NCBI GenBank assembly: GCA_017645785.1
Contig: JAGCNW010000015.1
Coordinates: 1-64,000 of the forward strand
Reading direction: 5' to 3'
Source of the DNA: Treponema sp.
GTDB lineage: Bacteria; Spirochaetota; Spirochaetia; Treponematales; Treponemataceae
DNA: 64,000 nt
In this document: positions 22,901 to 31,333 of the stretch, one piece after another
Layout: every line of letters begins with the position of its first letter
Position numbering within the stretch: the first letter of the stretch is position 1
Made by a program: the position numbers and the translations under genes
Notes under the pieces: model-generated
The model's database searches: none
Seen by the model: the letters and a program-made list of their open reading frames with translations, nothing else
What the model was told of the DNA's origin: nothing

Positions 22901-24766
22901 ATGAGCTTGACTCTTGATGACATCAAACACCCAAAAATTAAAGCTTGGGTAGAGGAATGTATCAAAATGTGTGAACCGGACAACGTTGTCGTTGTTGACG
23001 GTTCTGACGAAGAATATGACCGCCTTATGCAGCTTTGCGTTGACAAAGGTCTCGCGACGCCGCTTAAGAAGAAGGAGCACTCGTTCCTTTTCCGCTCGCT
23101 TCCCTCAGACGTTGCGCGCGTAGAAAGCCGCACATTCATCTCTTCTGTTAAAGAAGAAGACGCTGGCCCGACAAACCACTGGATTGACCCCAAAGAGCTC
23201 AAGGCCACAATGAAGGGACTTTACACAGGCTGTATGCACGGACGCACAATGTACGTTCAGGCCTTCTGCATGGGACCCCTCGGCTCTCCGATTTCAAAGA
23301 ACGGCGTTGAGGTAACGGACTCTGAGTACGTTGTCTTGAACATGGACATCATGACCCGCGCCGGAAAGAAAGTTTTGGACATTTTCAACAAGGATCCCAA
23401 CGCGGAATTCGTTCCCTGCTTGCACTCAGTTGGAAAGCCGCTCAACAACGGAGAAAGCGACAACGGCGTATGGCCCTGCGCTGACGTTGAGCACAAATAC
23501 ATTTCACAGTTCCCTGACGAGGGCCTCATCTGGTCTTACGGTTCAGGATACGGCGGAAACGCCCTTTTGGGAAAGAAGTGCTTTGCCCTCCGCATCGCCA
23601 CTGTTCTTGCCCGCAAAGAAGGCTGGCTCGCCGAGCACATGCTCATCCTCAAGCTCACAAATCCCCAGGGCGAAGTCAAGTACGTCACAGGCGCCTTCCC
23701 GTCAGCTTGCGGAAAGACAAACTTGGCCATGCTTATTCCGACAATCCCCGGCTGGAAGGTCGAGACTGTCGGCGACGACATCGCTTGGATGAAGTTTGGC
23801 GACGACGGACGCTTGTACGCCATCAACCCCGAAGCCGGCTTCTTTGGAGTCGCTCCCGGAACATCTGCCGAATCAAACAAGAACGCTCTTGTTTCAGCTG
23901 AAAAGAACACAATCTTCACAAACTGCGCCCTCACAGAAGACGGCGACGTTTGGTGGGAAGGAATTGGATATCCCGCAAAGGGCAAGTTGGTTGACTGGAA
24001 GGGACAGACACGCGACGCCCTCCCCAAGGACAAGGCTCCCAAGGGAGAAGAAATGGCTCACCCCAACGCCCGCTTCACAGCTCCTGCCAAGCAGTGCCCC
24101 TGCATCGCCAGCGACTGGGAAGATCCCAAAGGCGTTCCGATTAGCGCCATCTTGTTCGGCGGACGCCGCCCGTCAACAGTTCCGCTCGTTCACCAGAGCC
24201 GCAGCTGGAACCACGGCGTATTCCTCGGATCTATCGTTGGATCAGAAATCACAGCCGCTTCTACAATCAACGCCGCCGAAGTTGGAAAGATTCGCCGCGA
24301 CCCCTTCGCCATTCTTCCTTTCTGCGGATACAACATGGGCGACTACTTCCAGCACTGGATCGACGTTGGCAAGGCTGCCAAAGACCAGGACAAGCTTCCC
24401 AAGATTTTCTATGTCAACTGGTTCCGCAAGGACGAGAACAACGCCGACCTTCCTGGCGGATTCATGTGGCCTGGATACGGCGACAACAGCCGCGTTTTGG
24501 CTTGGATCTTCGACCGCTGCGACGGAAAGGACAACGCCGTTGACACTCCGATCGGACTTATGCCCAAAGAAGGAGCCATCAACACAGAAGGCTTGGCCGA
24601 CTACTACAAGAAGACATTGCCTGAGATTCTCAAGGTTGATGTTGAGGGTTGGAAGAAGGAAGTCAAGGACGTTCGCGAGAACCACTATCCCAAGTTCGGA
24701 AAGCACCTCCCCAAGGAATTGTCCGAGATTTTGGACGACCTTGAGAGCCGCTTGAACAAAGCGTAG
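22901..24766 (+). CDS. pckG: Phosphoenolpyruvate carboxykinase (GTP)
   Basis: 621 residues, the length of GTP-type PEPCK. Interconverts oxaloacetate and PEP; in fermenting gut bacteria it usually runs toward oxaloacetate for succinate production. The kinase-1a P-loop FPSACGKT is at residues 266-273, preceded by conserved MHGRTMYV and [14 protein letters not shown] segments, with [11 protein letters not shown] and the C-terminal FMWPGYGDN guanine-binding region. Codon use is markedly biased (AAG, GGA, CTC/CTT) unlike its neighbours, which suggests high expression. Monocistronic with its own promoter and an unusual three-hairpin tail. Confidence 0.97.
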   Translation: MSLTLDDIKHPKIKAWVEECIKMCEPDNVVVVDGSDEEYDRLMQLCVDKGLATPLKKKEHSFLFRSLPSDVARVESRTFISSVKEEDAGPTNHWIDPKELKATMKGLYTGCMHGRTMYVQAFCMGPLGSPISKNGVEVTDSEYVVLNMDIMTRAGKKVLDIFNKDPNAEFVPCLHSVGKPLNNGESDNGVWPCADVEHKYISQFPDEGLIWSYGSGYGGNALLGKKCFALRIATVLARKEGWLAEHMLILKLTNPQGEVKYVTGAFPSACGKTNLAMLIPTIPGWKVETVGDDIAWMKFGDDGRLYAINPEAGFFGVAPGTSAESNKNALVSAEKNTIFTNCALTEDGDVWWEGIGYPAKGKLVDWKGQTRDALPKDKAPKGEEMAHPNARFTAPAKQCPCIASDWEDPKGVPISAILFGGRRPSTVPLVHQSRSWNHGVFLGSIVGSEITAASTINAAEVGKIRRDPFAILPFCGYNMGDYFQHWIDVGKAAKDQDKLPKIFYVNWFRKDENNADLPGGFMWPGYGDNSRVLAWIFDRCDGKDNAVDTPIGLMPKEGAINTEGLADYYKKTLPEILKVDVEGWKKEVKDVRENHYPKFGKHLPKELSEILDDLESRLNKA

Positions 24767-24809
24767 GAATGGTCAAGGCGCGCTACGCTTAAAGCCTTGA
24801 CACATTCCT
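24765..24809 (+). repeat. First pckG 3' hairpin
   Basis: AGGAATG-GTCAAGGC and GCCTTGAC-A-CATTCCT form 15 pairs with one bulge; it begins within the pckG stop codon. Confidence 0.75.
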
Positions 24810-24810
24810 T

Positions 24811-24843
24811 TTGCGGATTGATTCTTTAATTATCAATCCGCAA
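24811..24843 (+). repeat. Second pckG 3' hairpin
   Basis: Perfect 12-bp stem TTGCGGATTGAT/ATCAATCCGCAA with a 9-base loop, with no U-run, one base after the first hairpin. Confidence 0.8.
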
Positions 24844-24854
24844 TAACTTACCAA

Positions 24855-24891
24855 ACAAAAAGCCCGCGGCAACAGCCGCGGGCTTTTTTTG
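24855..24891. terminator. Bidirectional terminator between pckG and the HD-GYP gene
   Basis: Perfect 9-bp GC stem GCCCGCGGC (24862-24870) and GCCGCGGGC (24875-24883), loop AACA, seven T to the right and an A-run to the left, so it can end both convergent transcripts. Confidence 0.93.
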
Positions 24892-24905
24892 TTGTTGAAC
24901 AATTT

Positions 24906-25808
24906 TTACACTAGATGATTTCTTGGAACGCAGGCTTCAACTTCGCCTCTTGGTATAGAAACAAAGATGTCAACCAACTGCGTGTCAAATTGAGTTCCGG
25001 CGCAGTCCTTTAGGATGTCTATCGCCTCGTCGTAAGTCTTGGCGTCCTTGTAGGCGCGCCTCATCGTTATTGCGGAATAACTGTCGGCCACGCAAATGAT
25101 TTTCGCTTCGAGCGGGATTTCCTTTGCCTTAAGTCCGTAATAGCCCTTGCCGTCGATGCGCTCGTGGTGGTACTTGATCCAAGGCATGATAACTTCGAAA
25201 GTCTTTATCGGAGCGAGCATCTTTACGCCATAAAGGGGATGGGATTTCATAATCTTCCATTCCTCTTCGTCAAGGCTGGACGGCTTGTTCAAGATCGCTT
25301 CGGGAACTCCAAGCTTTCCAAGGTCGTGCATGAGGGCTGCGTACTCGATGCTCACCGGATTGATTTTTGCCCTTAGCGAGAAAGGCAAATGCTTGTACAA
25401 AAGCAGCGTAAGGTTGCGGACATAAATGCTGTGGCCGCTAAGGTTGGGGTCGCGGGCTTCTATCATTCCGATGAGCATTTCCGAAATCTCAAGCGTTCGG
25501 TTTTTGACCACGTCCGTCAAGTTGAACATAATGTTCAAGACAATCGCGACAAAGACGCTTCCTCCAAAAAGGATGCCGCCCATCATAAAATCCGGATTGC
25601 CAAAAATCGCGGTAAAAAGATAGCCCAACAAAAAGAAAATCAAAAGCACAAGTCCCACGGCGCGCAAAGTGGTTGACTTTCTGTCGCCCGCCGAAATTAC
25701 GTCGCTCATTCCGCTAAGGAAAAAGGCGTAGCGTATGATGTTCCACTGCATCAAGAGGGCGCCGGCGATGATCATTAAAAAAATTATTGTCTGCGAACCA
25801 AAAAACAT
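24906..25808 (-). CDS. Membrane HD-GYP domain protein
   Basis: 300 residues. Three hydrophobic segments (about 7-30, 48-68, 74-95) lead into an HD-GYP domain, the cyclic-di-GMP phosphodiesterase type. The HD motif is intact (YAALMHDLGKLGVPE), as is HHERIDGKG, but the signature GYP reads GYY. No receiver or PAS domain is present. It probably acts on a second messenger at the membrane, subject to that substitution. The ATG follows a TACAAT box by 7 bases and the promoter lies in the end of the upstream aminopeptidase gene. Confidence 0.88.
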   Translation of the reverse strand: MFFGSQTIIFLMIIAGALLMQWNIIRYAFFLSGMSDVISAGDRKSTTLRAVGLVLLIFFLLGYLFTAIFGNPDFMMGGILFGGSVFVAIVLNIMFNLTDVVKNRTLEISEMLIGMIEARDPNLSGHSIYVRNLTLLLYKHLPFSLRAKINPVSIEYAALMHDLGKLGVPEAILNKPSSLDEEEWKIMKSHPLYGVKMLAPIKTFEVIMPWIKYHHERIDGKGYYGLKAKEIPLEAKIICVADSYSAITMRRAYKDAKTYDEAIDILKDCAGTQFDTQLVDIFVSIPRGEVEACVPRNHLV

Positions 25809-25815
25809 ATCTAAT

Positions 25816-25844
25816 ATTGTAACACGGGTTTACGCATTTTGCAA
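25816..25844 (-). promoter_or_regulatory. Promoter of the HD-GYP gene, start at about +1
   Basis: Minus strand TTGCAA (25839-25844), 17-base spacer, extended -10 TGT-TACAAT (25816-25821), 7 bases to the ATG. Confidence 0.7.
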
Positions 25845-27233
25845 GAAAGCTCTGTAGCCCTTGAAAGATTCGTAAATGTCAACCTTGCTGGTGATTTCCC
25901 AGGGAGCGTGCATGTTCAAGACGCCCACGCCGCTGTCTATCACGTTCATGCCGTAGTTGGCCATGATGTAGGCGATCGTTCCGCCGCCGCCTTGGTCAAC
26001 TTTTCCCAATTCGCAAAGTTGGAACGAAGCGTCCGCGTCGTCAAAAATCTTCCTTACCTTGGCGACAAATTCCGCGTTGGAATCGTTGGAGCCGCTTTTT
26101 CCGCGCGAGCCTGTAAACTTGTTAAGGGCGATTCCCTTGCACAAAAAGCAAGCGTTCTTTTTTTCCATGACAGAAGGATAGTTGGGGTCAAAGGCGGCGC
26201 TTACGTCGCTCGAAAGCATGTTGGAATTGGCAAGGGCGCGGCGCAACAAAAGCTCCGTGTAGCCCCCGCAAAGTTCGTAGACTTCGGCCACAGCGTTTTC
26301 AAAAAAGCGCGAATGCATGCCTGTGGCGCCAACCGAGCCTATTTCTTCCTTGTCAACCAAAAGGCATACGGCTGTCCTGTCGGTTTTGGGCAAGCCCTGG
26401 ATCGCGCGCCACGATGGGTAGGCGCAAACCTTGTCGTCCTGGCCATAAGCCATAATCATCGAATTGTCAAGGCCATAATTCTTGGCCGCGCCCGCGGGAA
26501 CTGCTTCCAGCTCGGCGCTCAAAAAGTCGGCCTCGTCGATGCCGTATTTTTTCTTCAATATTTTAAGGATGTTTTCTTTTACCGGGTCCTTTTTCTTTTC
26601 GTCCTTGCCGGCCGACTTGGAAGAAGCGGCCTTTACGGGCATGCTTCCGACCAAAATGTTGAGCGCCTCGCCTTCGACAACCTTGTTGCCCTTCTTTTCC
26701 AGCTGTTCGGCGCTAAGATGGATTAACAAGTCGCTAACGCCCAAAACGCCTTCCTTGTCGTCCTCGCCGATTACGACCTTGACGACCGTTCCGTCTTTTT
26801 TGGCCACAACTCCATGCAAAGCCAAGGGCAGCGTGACCCACTGGTACTTTTTGATTCCGCCGTAGTAATGCGTGTCCAAAAGGGCAAGGCCCTCGTCCTC
26901 GTAAAGGGGATTTTGCTTTATGTCCAATCTGGGGGAATCGATATGGGCGCCTAAAATGTTCATTCCGGCTTCAAGCGGCTTTTTTCCGATTTGGAAAAAG
27001 GCCACGATTTTGCCCATCGCGCTTGCGTAAACCTTGTCGCCGGCCTTAAGCTTCTTGCCGGACTTTTTAACTTCTTCGATGGAGCGGTAGCCGTCCTTTT
27101 TGGCCTCTTCAATGAAAAAAGCCGCGCATTCCCGTTCAATCTTGTTTTGAGAGATAAATTTGCGGTAATCTTCCGCAAAGTCCATGACCTGCTTTGTATT
27201 GTCGTATTTTAGCCAAGCGTTTTTGTTTTCCAT
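25830..27233 (-). CDS. M18-family aminopeptidase
   Basis: 467 residues. Binuclear-zinc aminopeptidase of the M18 family (aspartyl aminopeptidase type), removing N-terminal residues from peptides in the cytoplasm. Metal-site segments are visible: GAHIDSPRLD near the N-terminus, the VDKEEIGSVGATGMHS region with the catalytic Glu pair, and a late His in LNMHAPWE. A Lys/Ser-rich insert near residue 205 (SSKSAGKDEKKK) is bigger than in typical members. ATG lies 9 bases after TAGAAT, so the mRNA has little or no leader. Confidence 0.93.
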   Translation of the reverse strand: MENKNAWLKYDNTKQVMDFAEDYRKFISQNKIERECAAFFIEEAKKDGYRSIEEVKKSGKKLKAGDKVYASAMGKIVAFFQIGKKPLEAGMNILGAHIDSPRLDIKQNPLYEDEGLALLDTHYYGGIKKYQWVTLPLALHGVVAKKDGTVVKVVIGEDDKEGVLGVSDLLIHLSAEQLEKKGNKVVEGEALNILVGSMPVKAASSKSAGKDEKKKDPVKENILKILKKKYGIDEADFLSAELEAVPAGAAKNYGLDNSMIMAYGQDDKVCAYPSWRAIQGLPKTDRTAVCLLVDKEEIGSVGATGMHSRFFENAVAEVYELCGGYTELLLRRALANSNMLSSDVSAAFDPNYPSVMEKKNACFLCKGIALNKFTGSRGKSGSNDSNAEFVAKVRKIFDDADASFQLCELGKVDQGGGGTIAYIMANYGMNVIDSGVGVLNMHAPWEITSKVDIYESFKGYRAFLQNA

Positions 27234-27242
27234 AATGGCTAT

Positions 27243-27248
27243 ATTCTA
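27243..27248 (-). promoter_or_regulatory. -10 element of the aminopeptidase gene
   Basis: Minus strand TAGAAT with an extended TG (TGG-TAGAAT); the -35 is poor. Start codon 9 bases downstream. Confidence 0.5.
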
Positions 27249-27276
27249 CCATATATTGGGAACTGTGAAAAGCGCA

Positions 27277-27307
27277 AAAGATGTCCGGGTCAAGCCCGAA
27301 CATGACA
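27277..27307. repeat. Short-form palindromic repeat
   Basis: AAAGATGTCCGGG, TCAAG apex, CCCGAACATGACA. This intact copy shows where the insert lies in the long form at 21661-21754. Confidence 0.85.
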
Positions 27308-27319
27308 TAACGCAAGCCC

Positions 27320-27414
27320 TGTCATTGCCCGACTTGATTGACCGCCCGCGTGAGCGGGCAGTTGAATCGCTTCCAAAATCAAAATGGAGCGCAGCGACAT
27401 ACCGGGCAATCTTT
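27320..27414 (+). repeat. Long-form palindromic repeat with 64-nt apical insert
   Basis: Outer arms TGTCATTGCCCGACTTGAT (27320-27338) and CGGGCAATCTTT (27403-27414) equal the short copy at 33663-33692. Between them lie a hairpin (CCCGC-GTGA-GCGGG), GTTGAAT, CTTCCAAAATC and AAAATGGAGCGCAGCGACAT. Confidence 0.8.
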
Positions 27415-27435
27415 CAAGCCAAAAAAAGTCGCAAG

Positions 27436-27679
27436 TTTTCCACAAGTTTTCCACATAAAAAGTTGAAAAAAATTTATTAAAATTTTATTTCTTTGTAAAA
27501 CCGCTATTTAGCAAAAAACTGTTATTTTTGCTGTTGACAATTTTAATTCATTATAATACAAAGAATTAACGCACCGTAAATTTTATTTTCGCTAATTATA
27601 TTTTTAATTGACAAACGAATAGGTATTGACAGATTTTTTCCCCACAAAATTTCCACATTTTTCAACAAAATTTTCCACA
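27436..27679 (+). other. AT-rich region with DnaA-box cluster
   Basis: In the 461-base gap between the aminopeptidase and the acetyltransferase gene, three exact TTTTCCACA (27436-27444, 27447-27455, 27671-27679) and one ATTTCCACA (27649-27657) lie in one orientation around about 190 bases that are over 75 percent A/T. They match the DnaA-box pattern TTWTNCACA. No ORF, tRNA or dnaA gene is present. This could be a DnaA-titrating or origin-like site. Confidence 0.55.
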
Positions 27680-27694
27680 GGGGCGGTGGAAAAA

Positions 27695-28876
27695 CTAAAG
27701 CGGCTTTTTGAAGACAAAGGTCGTATAGTCGCGGCCCGGTTCGGAAAATGGCCCGTAGACCTCTTGCGACACAAGCTGGTAGCCGTGGTTAACGTACCAT
27801 TTCCAATTGCAGTCGCTGTCAGTCCACAAGTATAAATTTTTATAGCCCTTGGCCGCAAGTCGGGGCAAGACCTTTTCAAGCAGGGCGGCCCCGCAGCCCC
27901 GCTTTCGGCTTACGTAGAGCGAAAGCTTTATGTCGTCGCCATTCATAAAAGAAAGGGCCTTTTTGTCCATGTATTCCAGATAGGTTTTTACCATTTCCAG
28001 CGAGGCCTTTTGGGAGGCGGTCACGTTTTTGGCTTGTTCGTCGAGCCATTCGCGGGCCATGTTTGTGTCGTCCTTTAGGGTGAAGAAGGCGGCGGACAGA
28101 AGTTCGTCTTTGTGGGAACGTCTTTTGTCCGCCAGTTGGAACGAAAAGCTCGGCTGGTAAATGTTGTTTCGGACGATGAACTCTACGTCCATCCTTACAA
28201 AAGCCTCGTCATCTGACGGCGGACACCATAGAGGGAGAACGACTTCCACCACCTGCGGAAGGTTTTTCATGTCAAAGCGCGAAAGCATGGCCCATTCGTC
28301 GGCCAAATCCAGCTCGTAGGTAAATTCCTCCCGCTCTTCTTCTGGCGCCAGCTTGTTGCGGCGGCCGCCCGCGCGTCCAACCCGCTTCATTCCCAGCTTT
28401 TCCATTGTCGTCCAAGAGGGAGCGTTTTCCGTGTCGCAATGGGCTGTAAAACGCGTCAGTCCAAAAGTTTTGTTTGTCCACAGGATCAGGGCGGCCGCCG
28501 CTTCTTGGGCGTAACCGTTTCCTTGCGCGGATTTTTTCAGGCACCAGCCAAGCTCGGCGGACATGCTTGATCGCTCCGAATTGCTGGAGGCGTCGCCGGA
28601 CAAAGTGACGCTAACGCCGCCAATATGCTCGTCGCCGCGCAAGATGGCGCACTGAAAGTCCCGAGGGCTTGCGCTTTTCCATTCCGCCTCCGAGTTGGCC
28701 AAAAAAGTTTTTGTCTCCTCAATAGAGTCGTTGGGCAAAAACATCATGTAGCGCATGTTCTGCCGGTCGGAGGCGTATTCGTGGGTGGAGTCCAAATATT
28801 TCATCGACTGGGGAACGACGCGAAGGCGTTCCGTCTCAAGGCAAAAGTTTGAGAAGTCGCGCGAGCTGGCGGCCAT
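27695..28876 (-). CDS. Two-domain GNAT acetyltransferase
   Basis: 393 residues with two acetyltransferase domains. Residues 10-175 are RimJ/RimL-like (LETERLRVVPQ, then ELGWCLKKSAQGNGYAQEAA, the acetyl-CoA loop QGNGYA). Residues 195-393 form a second GNAT domain with the loop RKRGCGAALLEKVLP and the end YVNHGYQLVS. Targets are unknown; fusion may allow dimer-like geometry in one chain. It starts 2 bases after the stop of the next GNAT gene, with GGGAG before ATG, as the last gene of the 32557-27695 operon. Confidence 0.88.
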   Translation of the reverse strand: MAASSRDFSNFCLETERLRVVPQSMKYLDSTHEYASDRQNMRYMMFLPNDSIEETKTFLANSEAEWKSASPRDFQCAILRGDEHIGGVSVTLSGDASSNSERSSMSAELGWCLKKSAQGNGYAQEAAAALILWTNKTFGLTRFTAHCDTENAPSWTTMEKLGMKRVGRAGGRRNKLAPEEEREEFTYELDLADEWAMLSRFDMKNLPQVVEVVLPLWCPPSDDEAFVRMDVEFIVRNNIYQPSFSFQLADKRRSHKDELLSAAFFTLKDDTNMAREWLDEQAKNVTASQKASLEMVKTYLEYMDKKALSFMNGDDIKLSLYVSRKRGCGAALLEKVLPRLAAKGYKNLYLWTDSDCNWKWYVNHGYQLVSQEVYGPFSEPGRDYTTFVFKKPL

Positions 28877-28878
28877 TT

Positions 28879-29355
28879 TTATTCTCCCTGGGGAACCGCC
28901 GGGTTCAAGCTTTTATTGCGGTAATTCAAATCCGTTCGCAAAGTGTAGCCTTGCCTTTCCCAAAAGGAGTTGGCAGGGCCGTTGTCCTTAAAGACAAGGC
29001 CAAAAATTTTATTAATGCCTTCCGCCCGCAAGGCTTCCTCCGCCTTGGCCACCAGCTTTCCGGCAAGCCCGTCGCGGCGAAAGTCTGGATGGACGCACAG
29101 GTGGTGGACTATCGCGCGGCGGCCGTCGTGGCCAGTAAGAATCACGCCGACAATTTGAGCCGCGTCGCCAGAGCCGTCCTTAAGCTGGGCCACAAAGCAA
29201 GTGTTGGGATTGCGCTTCATGTAGCGCGCGATTCCTTCGCGAGTGTCGTCCACAGGATTCATCGCGCGGCGGCTCTGCTCCTCGCTGTTCCATAATTCAA
29301 AAATTCCGTCATAGTCAGCGATTGTCGCAAGGCGGAGATTAATGTTTTTGTTCAT
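28879..29355 (-). CDS. GNAT-family acetyltransferase
   Basis: 158 residues. Single GNAT domain: N-terminal INLRLATIADYDGIFELWN, the acetyl-CoA binding stretch VHPDFRRDGLAGKLVAKAE and C-terminal SFWERQGYTLR. Substrate unknown. I take the ATG at 29355 over a TTG two codons earlier. Tail to head with mtnN (gap 17 bases) and the two-domain GNAT gene. Confidence 0.85.
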   Translation of the reverse strand: MNKNINLRLATIADYDGIFELWNSEEQSRRAMNPVDDTREGIARYMKRNPNTCFVAQLKDGSGDAAQIVGVILTGHDGRRAIVHHLCVHPDFRRDGLAGKLVAKAEEALRAEGINKIFGLVFKDNGPANSFWERQGYTLRTDLNYRNKSLNPAVPQGE

Positions 29356-29372
29356 GGGCAAGTCATAACCTC

Positions 29373-30086
29373 TTACATTTTTTTAATAATCGCAAGCAAA
29401 ATGGCGCCGCTAAGACGGGCGGCAGTCTCTTCATTAAAGGTGTATGCCGCCTCGCCGTTGTCGTCGGCCATGTCGCTGAGAGCGCGGATGATGACGAAAG
29501 GAACCTTGTTCAAGTGGCAGGCATGGGCTATCGCCGCTCCTTCCATCTCGACGCAAAGGGGATTGAAGTTTTGCATGATGCGGGCCTTAAGCTCCTTGTC
29601 GGCAACAAATTGGTCGCCGGAAACGACGCGGCCAACAGCAAGCTTGTGTCCCTTGGCTTCGGGCAGAGTCGGAAAAATTTCTTGAATCGCCTCTACCATT
29701 TTTTTGTCGGCTTCAAAGTTATAAACATCCATTTGCGGAATTTGTCCGATTTTATAGCCCCAATTGGTCGCGTCAACGTCATGGTAGACCGCGTCGCTGG
29801 AAACCACTATGTCAAAAACGCCAAGGCCTTTTCCCATGGCGCCCGCGATTCCAGTGTTGACGATAAAGTCCGCGCCAAAACGCAAGATCATGCTTTGCGC
29901 GCAAAGGGCCGCGTTGACTTTGCCCACGCCGCTTCTGGCCAAAACGATTTGGACGGAGCCAAGCGCTCCCTCGTAATAAACTGTTCCGCCGGCTTTTGTT
30001 TCTTTTACATCGCCGTTTTCTTTTAACGCTTCAAGAATGATTTTGCTTTCGACTTCCATCGCGGCGATAATTCCAAGCTTCTTCAT
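29373..30086 (-). CDS. mtnN: 5'-methylthioadenosine/S-adenosylhomocysteine nucleosidase
   Basis: 237 residues. Hydrolyses MTA and SAH to adenine and the thioribose product, relieving inhibition of methyltransferases and polyamine synthesis. IAAMEVE at the N-terminus, NTGIAGA, GDQFV and the catalytic VEMEGAAIAHAC plus RALSDMAD motif are all present. AAGGAG lies before ATG. The gene sits in the glycosyltransferase operon without an obvious pathway link. Confidence 0.96.
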   Translation of the reverse strand: MKKLGIIAAMEVESKIILEALKENGDVKETKAGGTVYYEGALGSVQIVLARSGVGKVNAALCAQSMILRFGADFIVNTGIAGAMGKGLGVFDIVVSSDAVYHDVDATNWGYKIGQIPQMDVYNFEADKKMVEAIQEIFPTLPEAKGHKLAVGRVVSGDQFVADKELKARIMQNFNPLCVEMEGAAIAHACHLNKVPFVIIRALSDMADDNGEAAYTFNEETAARLSGAILLAIIKKM

Positions 30087-30095
30087 GGCAACTCC

Positions 30096-31331
30096 TTAAT
30101 AGTCAACGCTGTCAACAGCGGCCTTCAAGTCTTCGTCGGTAATTTTTTCAGGGAACGTGTCCAAAACCTTTTGGTAAAAGGCGACGACGCGTTTTCCGTA
30201 AACTTCCAGCGAAAACCCTTGCGCCATCTTTTTGCTGTAGGCTCCAAAGGCCTCGCGCTTTTTTTTGTCTGCGGCCAGCTCCAAAAAGTATTGGTCCATT
30301 TCTTCGTCAGTGTCGGCCATATAGCCGTTCTTTCCTTCAAAAATTGTGTCGCTAAAACTTGTGTCGCGGCGCGCGATTATCGGAAGGCCAGAGACAAGCG
30401 CTTCCAAAACAGTCATAGAGTGCATCTCCGAAAGCGAAGCGGTGATGAAGACGTCGCCAAGCTGGTAGTATGAATGCACTTCTGTCCAAGGAACGTAGCC
30501 TGTAAAAATGATTCTGTCGCTTACGGGCCGCGACTTTTTTTCCAAACTTTGGACGGCCGGTCCCGCTCCCACGAACAAAATTTTTATCTTGGAATTTTTT
30601 TGGATGACGCGCATGCAAATGTCCAGCAATTCCTCAACGCGCTTTTCTTCGACGACGCGGCCCAAGAACAAAAACACGATGTCGTCTTTTTTTATTCCCC
30701 ATTGCTTGCGGACCTTTTGAATTTCCGCGTCGGGAATCGCGCATTGCAAAAATGAATCGGAGTCAAGCGCGTTGGGAATTATCGCCGACGGCGTGTTGGG
30801 AAGCATAAAGGGCATCTTAAAATAGTCGCGCGCCTTTTGCGAAACGTTTATCAAAGCGTAAAACTTTTTGTAAAGGCGCTTGACGATTTTTCTAATCAAG
30901 CGGACCGGAATCAACCTTCCGCCCAAAAGATAATATTTGTAAAAATCCTCCCACAAGGTGTGAGTCGTCGCGATTACCGGTATATGCAATTTTTTTCCGG
31001 AAAGTTTCGCCGCGTGCGCGACAAAAAATTCTGTGTGCGAATGTATCAACTGCACATTGTGTTTTGTCAAAAATTTCAAGATTTTCTTTTCGTGCGGAAA
31101 TCCAATGTACTGGTCCGGAACGCCAAACCATTCCCCGCGCACAGAGCGAATGCGCAAAACATTGTCGTCCTTTTCGCGCTCGGCCAAGGCCTTTTCCTCT
31201 TCCTTTGTGTTAACGGTGACGACCACGACATGGTGGCCCATCTCTTCGAGAATTTTTCTGTGCTGCAATACTACCGTAACGATTCCGCTCTTTGTGGGAA
31301 GATACGAATCTGTGAATAGCGCGACATTCAT
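30096..31331 (-). CDS. GT4-family glycosyltransferase, probably glycolipid synthesis
   Basis: 411 residues with the GT-B fold. N-terminal FTDSYLPTKSGI and HSHTEFFV are like the alpha-glucosyl-diacylglycerol synthases; the C-terminal donor site has LGRVVEEKRVEELL and the Glu motif SLSEMHSMTVLEAL (E-x7-E). It most likely transfers glucose from UDP-glucose to diacylglycerol at the membrane face. The next upstream gene makes UDP-sugar and the divergent gene is an acyltransferase, which supports a lipid role. The acceptor is inferred. Confidence 0.85.
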   Translation of the reverse strand: MNVALFTDSYLPTKSGIVTVVLQHRKILEEMGHHVVVVTVNTKEEEKALAEREKDDNVLRIRSVRGEWFGVPDQYIGFPHEKKILKFLTKHNVQLIHSHTEFFVAHAAKLSGKKLHIPVIATTHTLWEDFYKYYLLGGRLIPVRLIRKIVKRLYKKFYALINVSQKARDYFKMPFMLPNTPSAIIPNALDSDSFLQCAIPDAEIQKVRKQWGIKKDDIVFLFLGRVVEEKRVEELLDICMRVIQKNSKIKILFVGAGPAVQSLEKKSRPVSDRIIFTGYVPWTEVHSYYQLGDVFITASLSEMHSMTVLEALVSGLPIIARRDTSFSDTIFEGKNGYMADTDEEMDQYFLELAADKKKREAFGAYSKKMAQGFSLEVYGKRVVAFYQKVLDTFPEKITDEDLKAAVDSVDY

Positions 31332-31333
31332 CT

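Noticed and set aside
23796-24755. 319-codon ORF on the plus strand inside pckG in another frame
   Set aside because: Ser/Thr/Arg/Pro-rich translation without any domain; it is a frame shadow of the strongly biased pckG codons.
27436-27679. Naming the DnaA-box cluster as oriC
   Set aside because: No dnaA, dnaN, gyrB or strand-orientation switch is near; kept only as an origin-like or DnaA-binding site.
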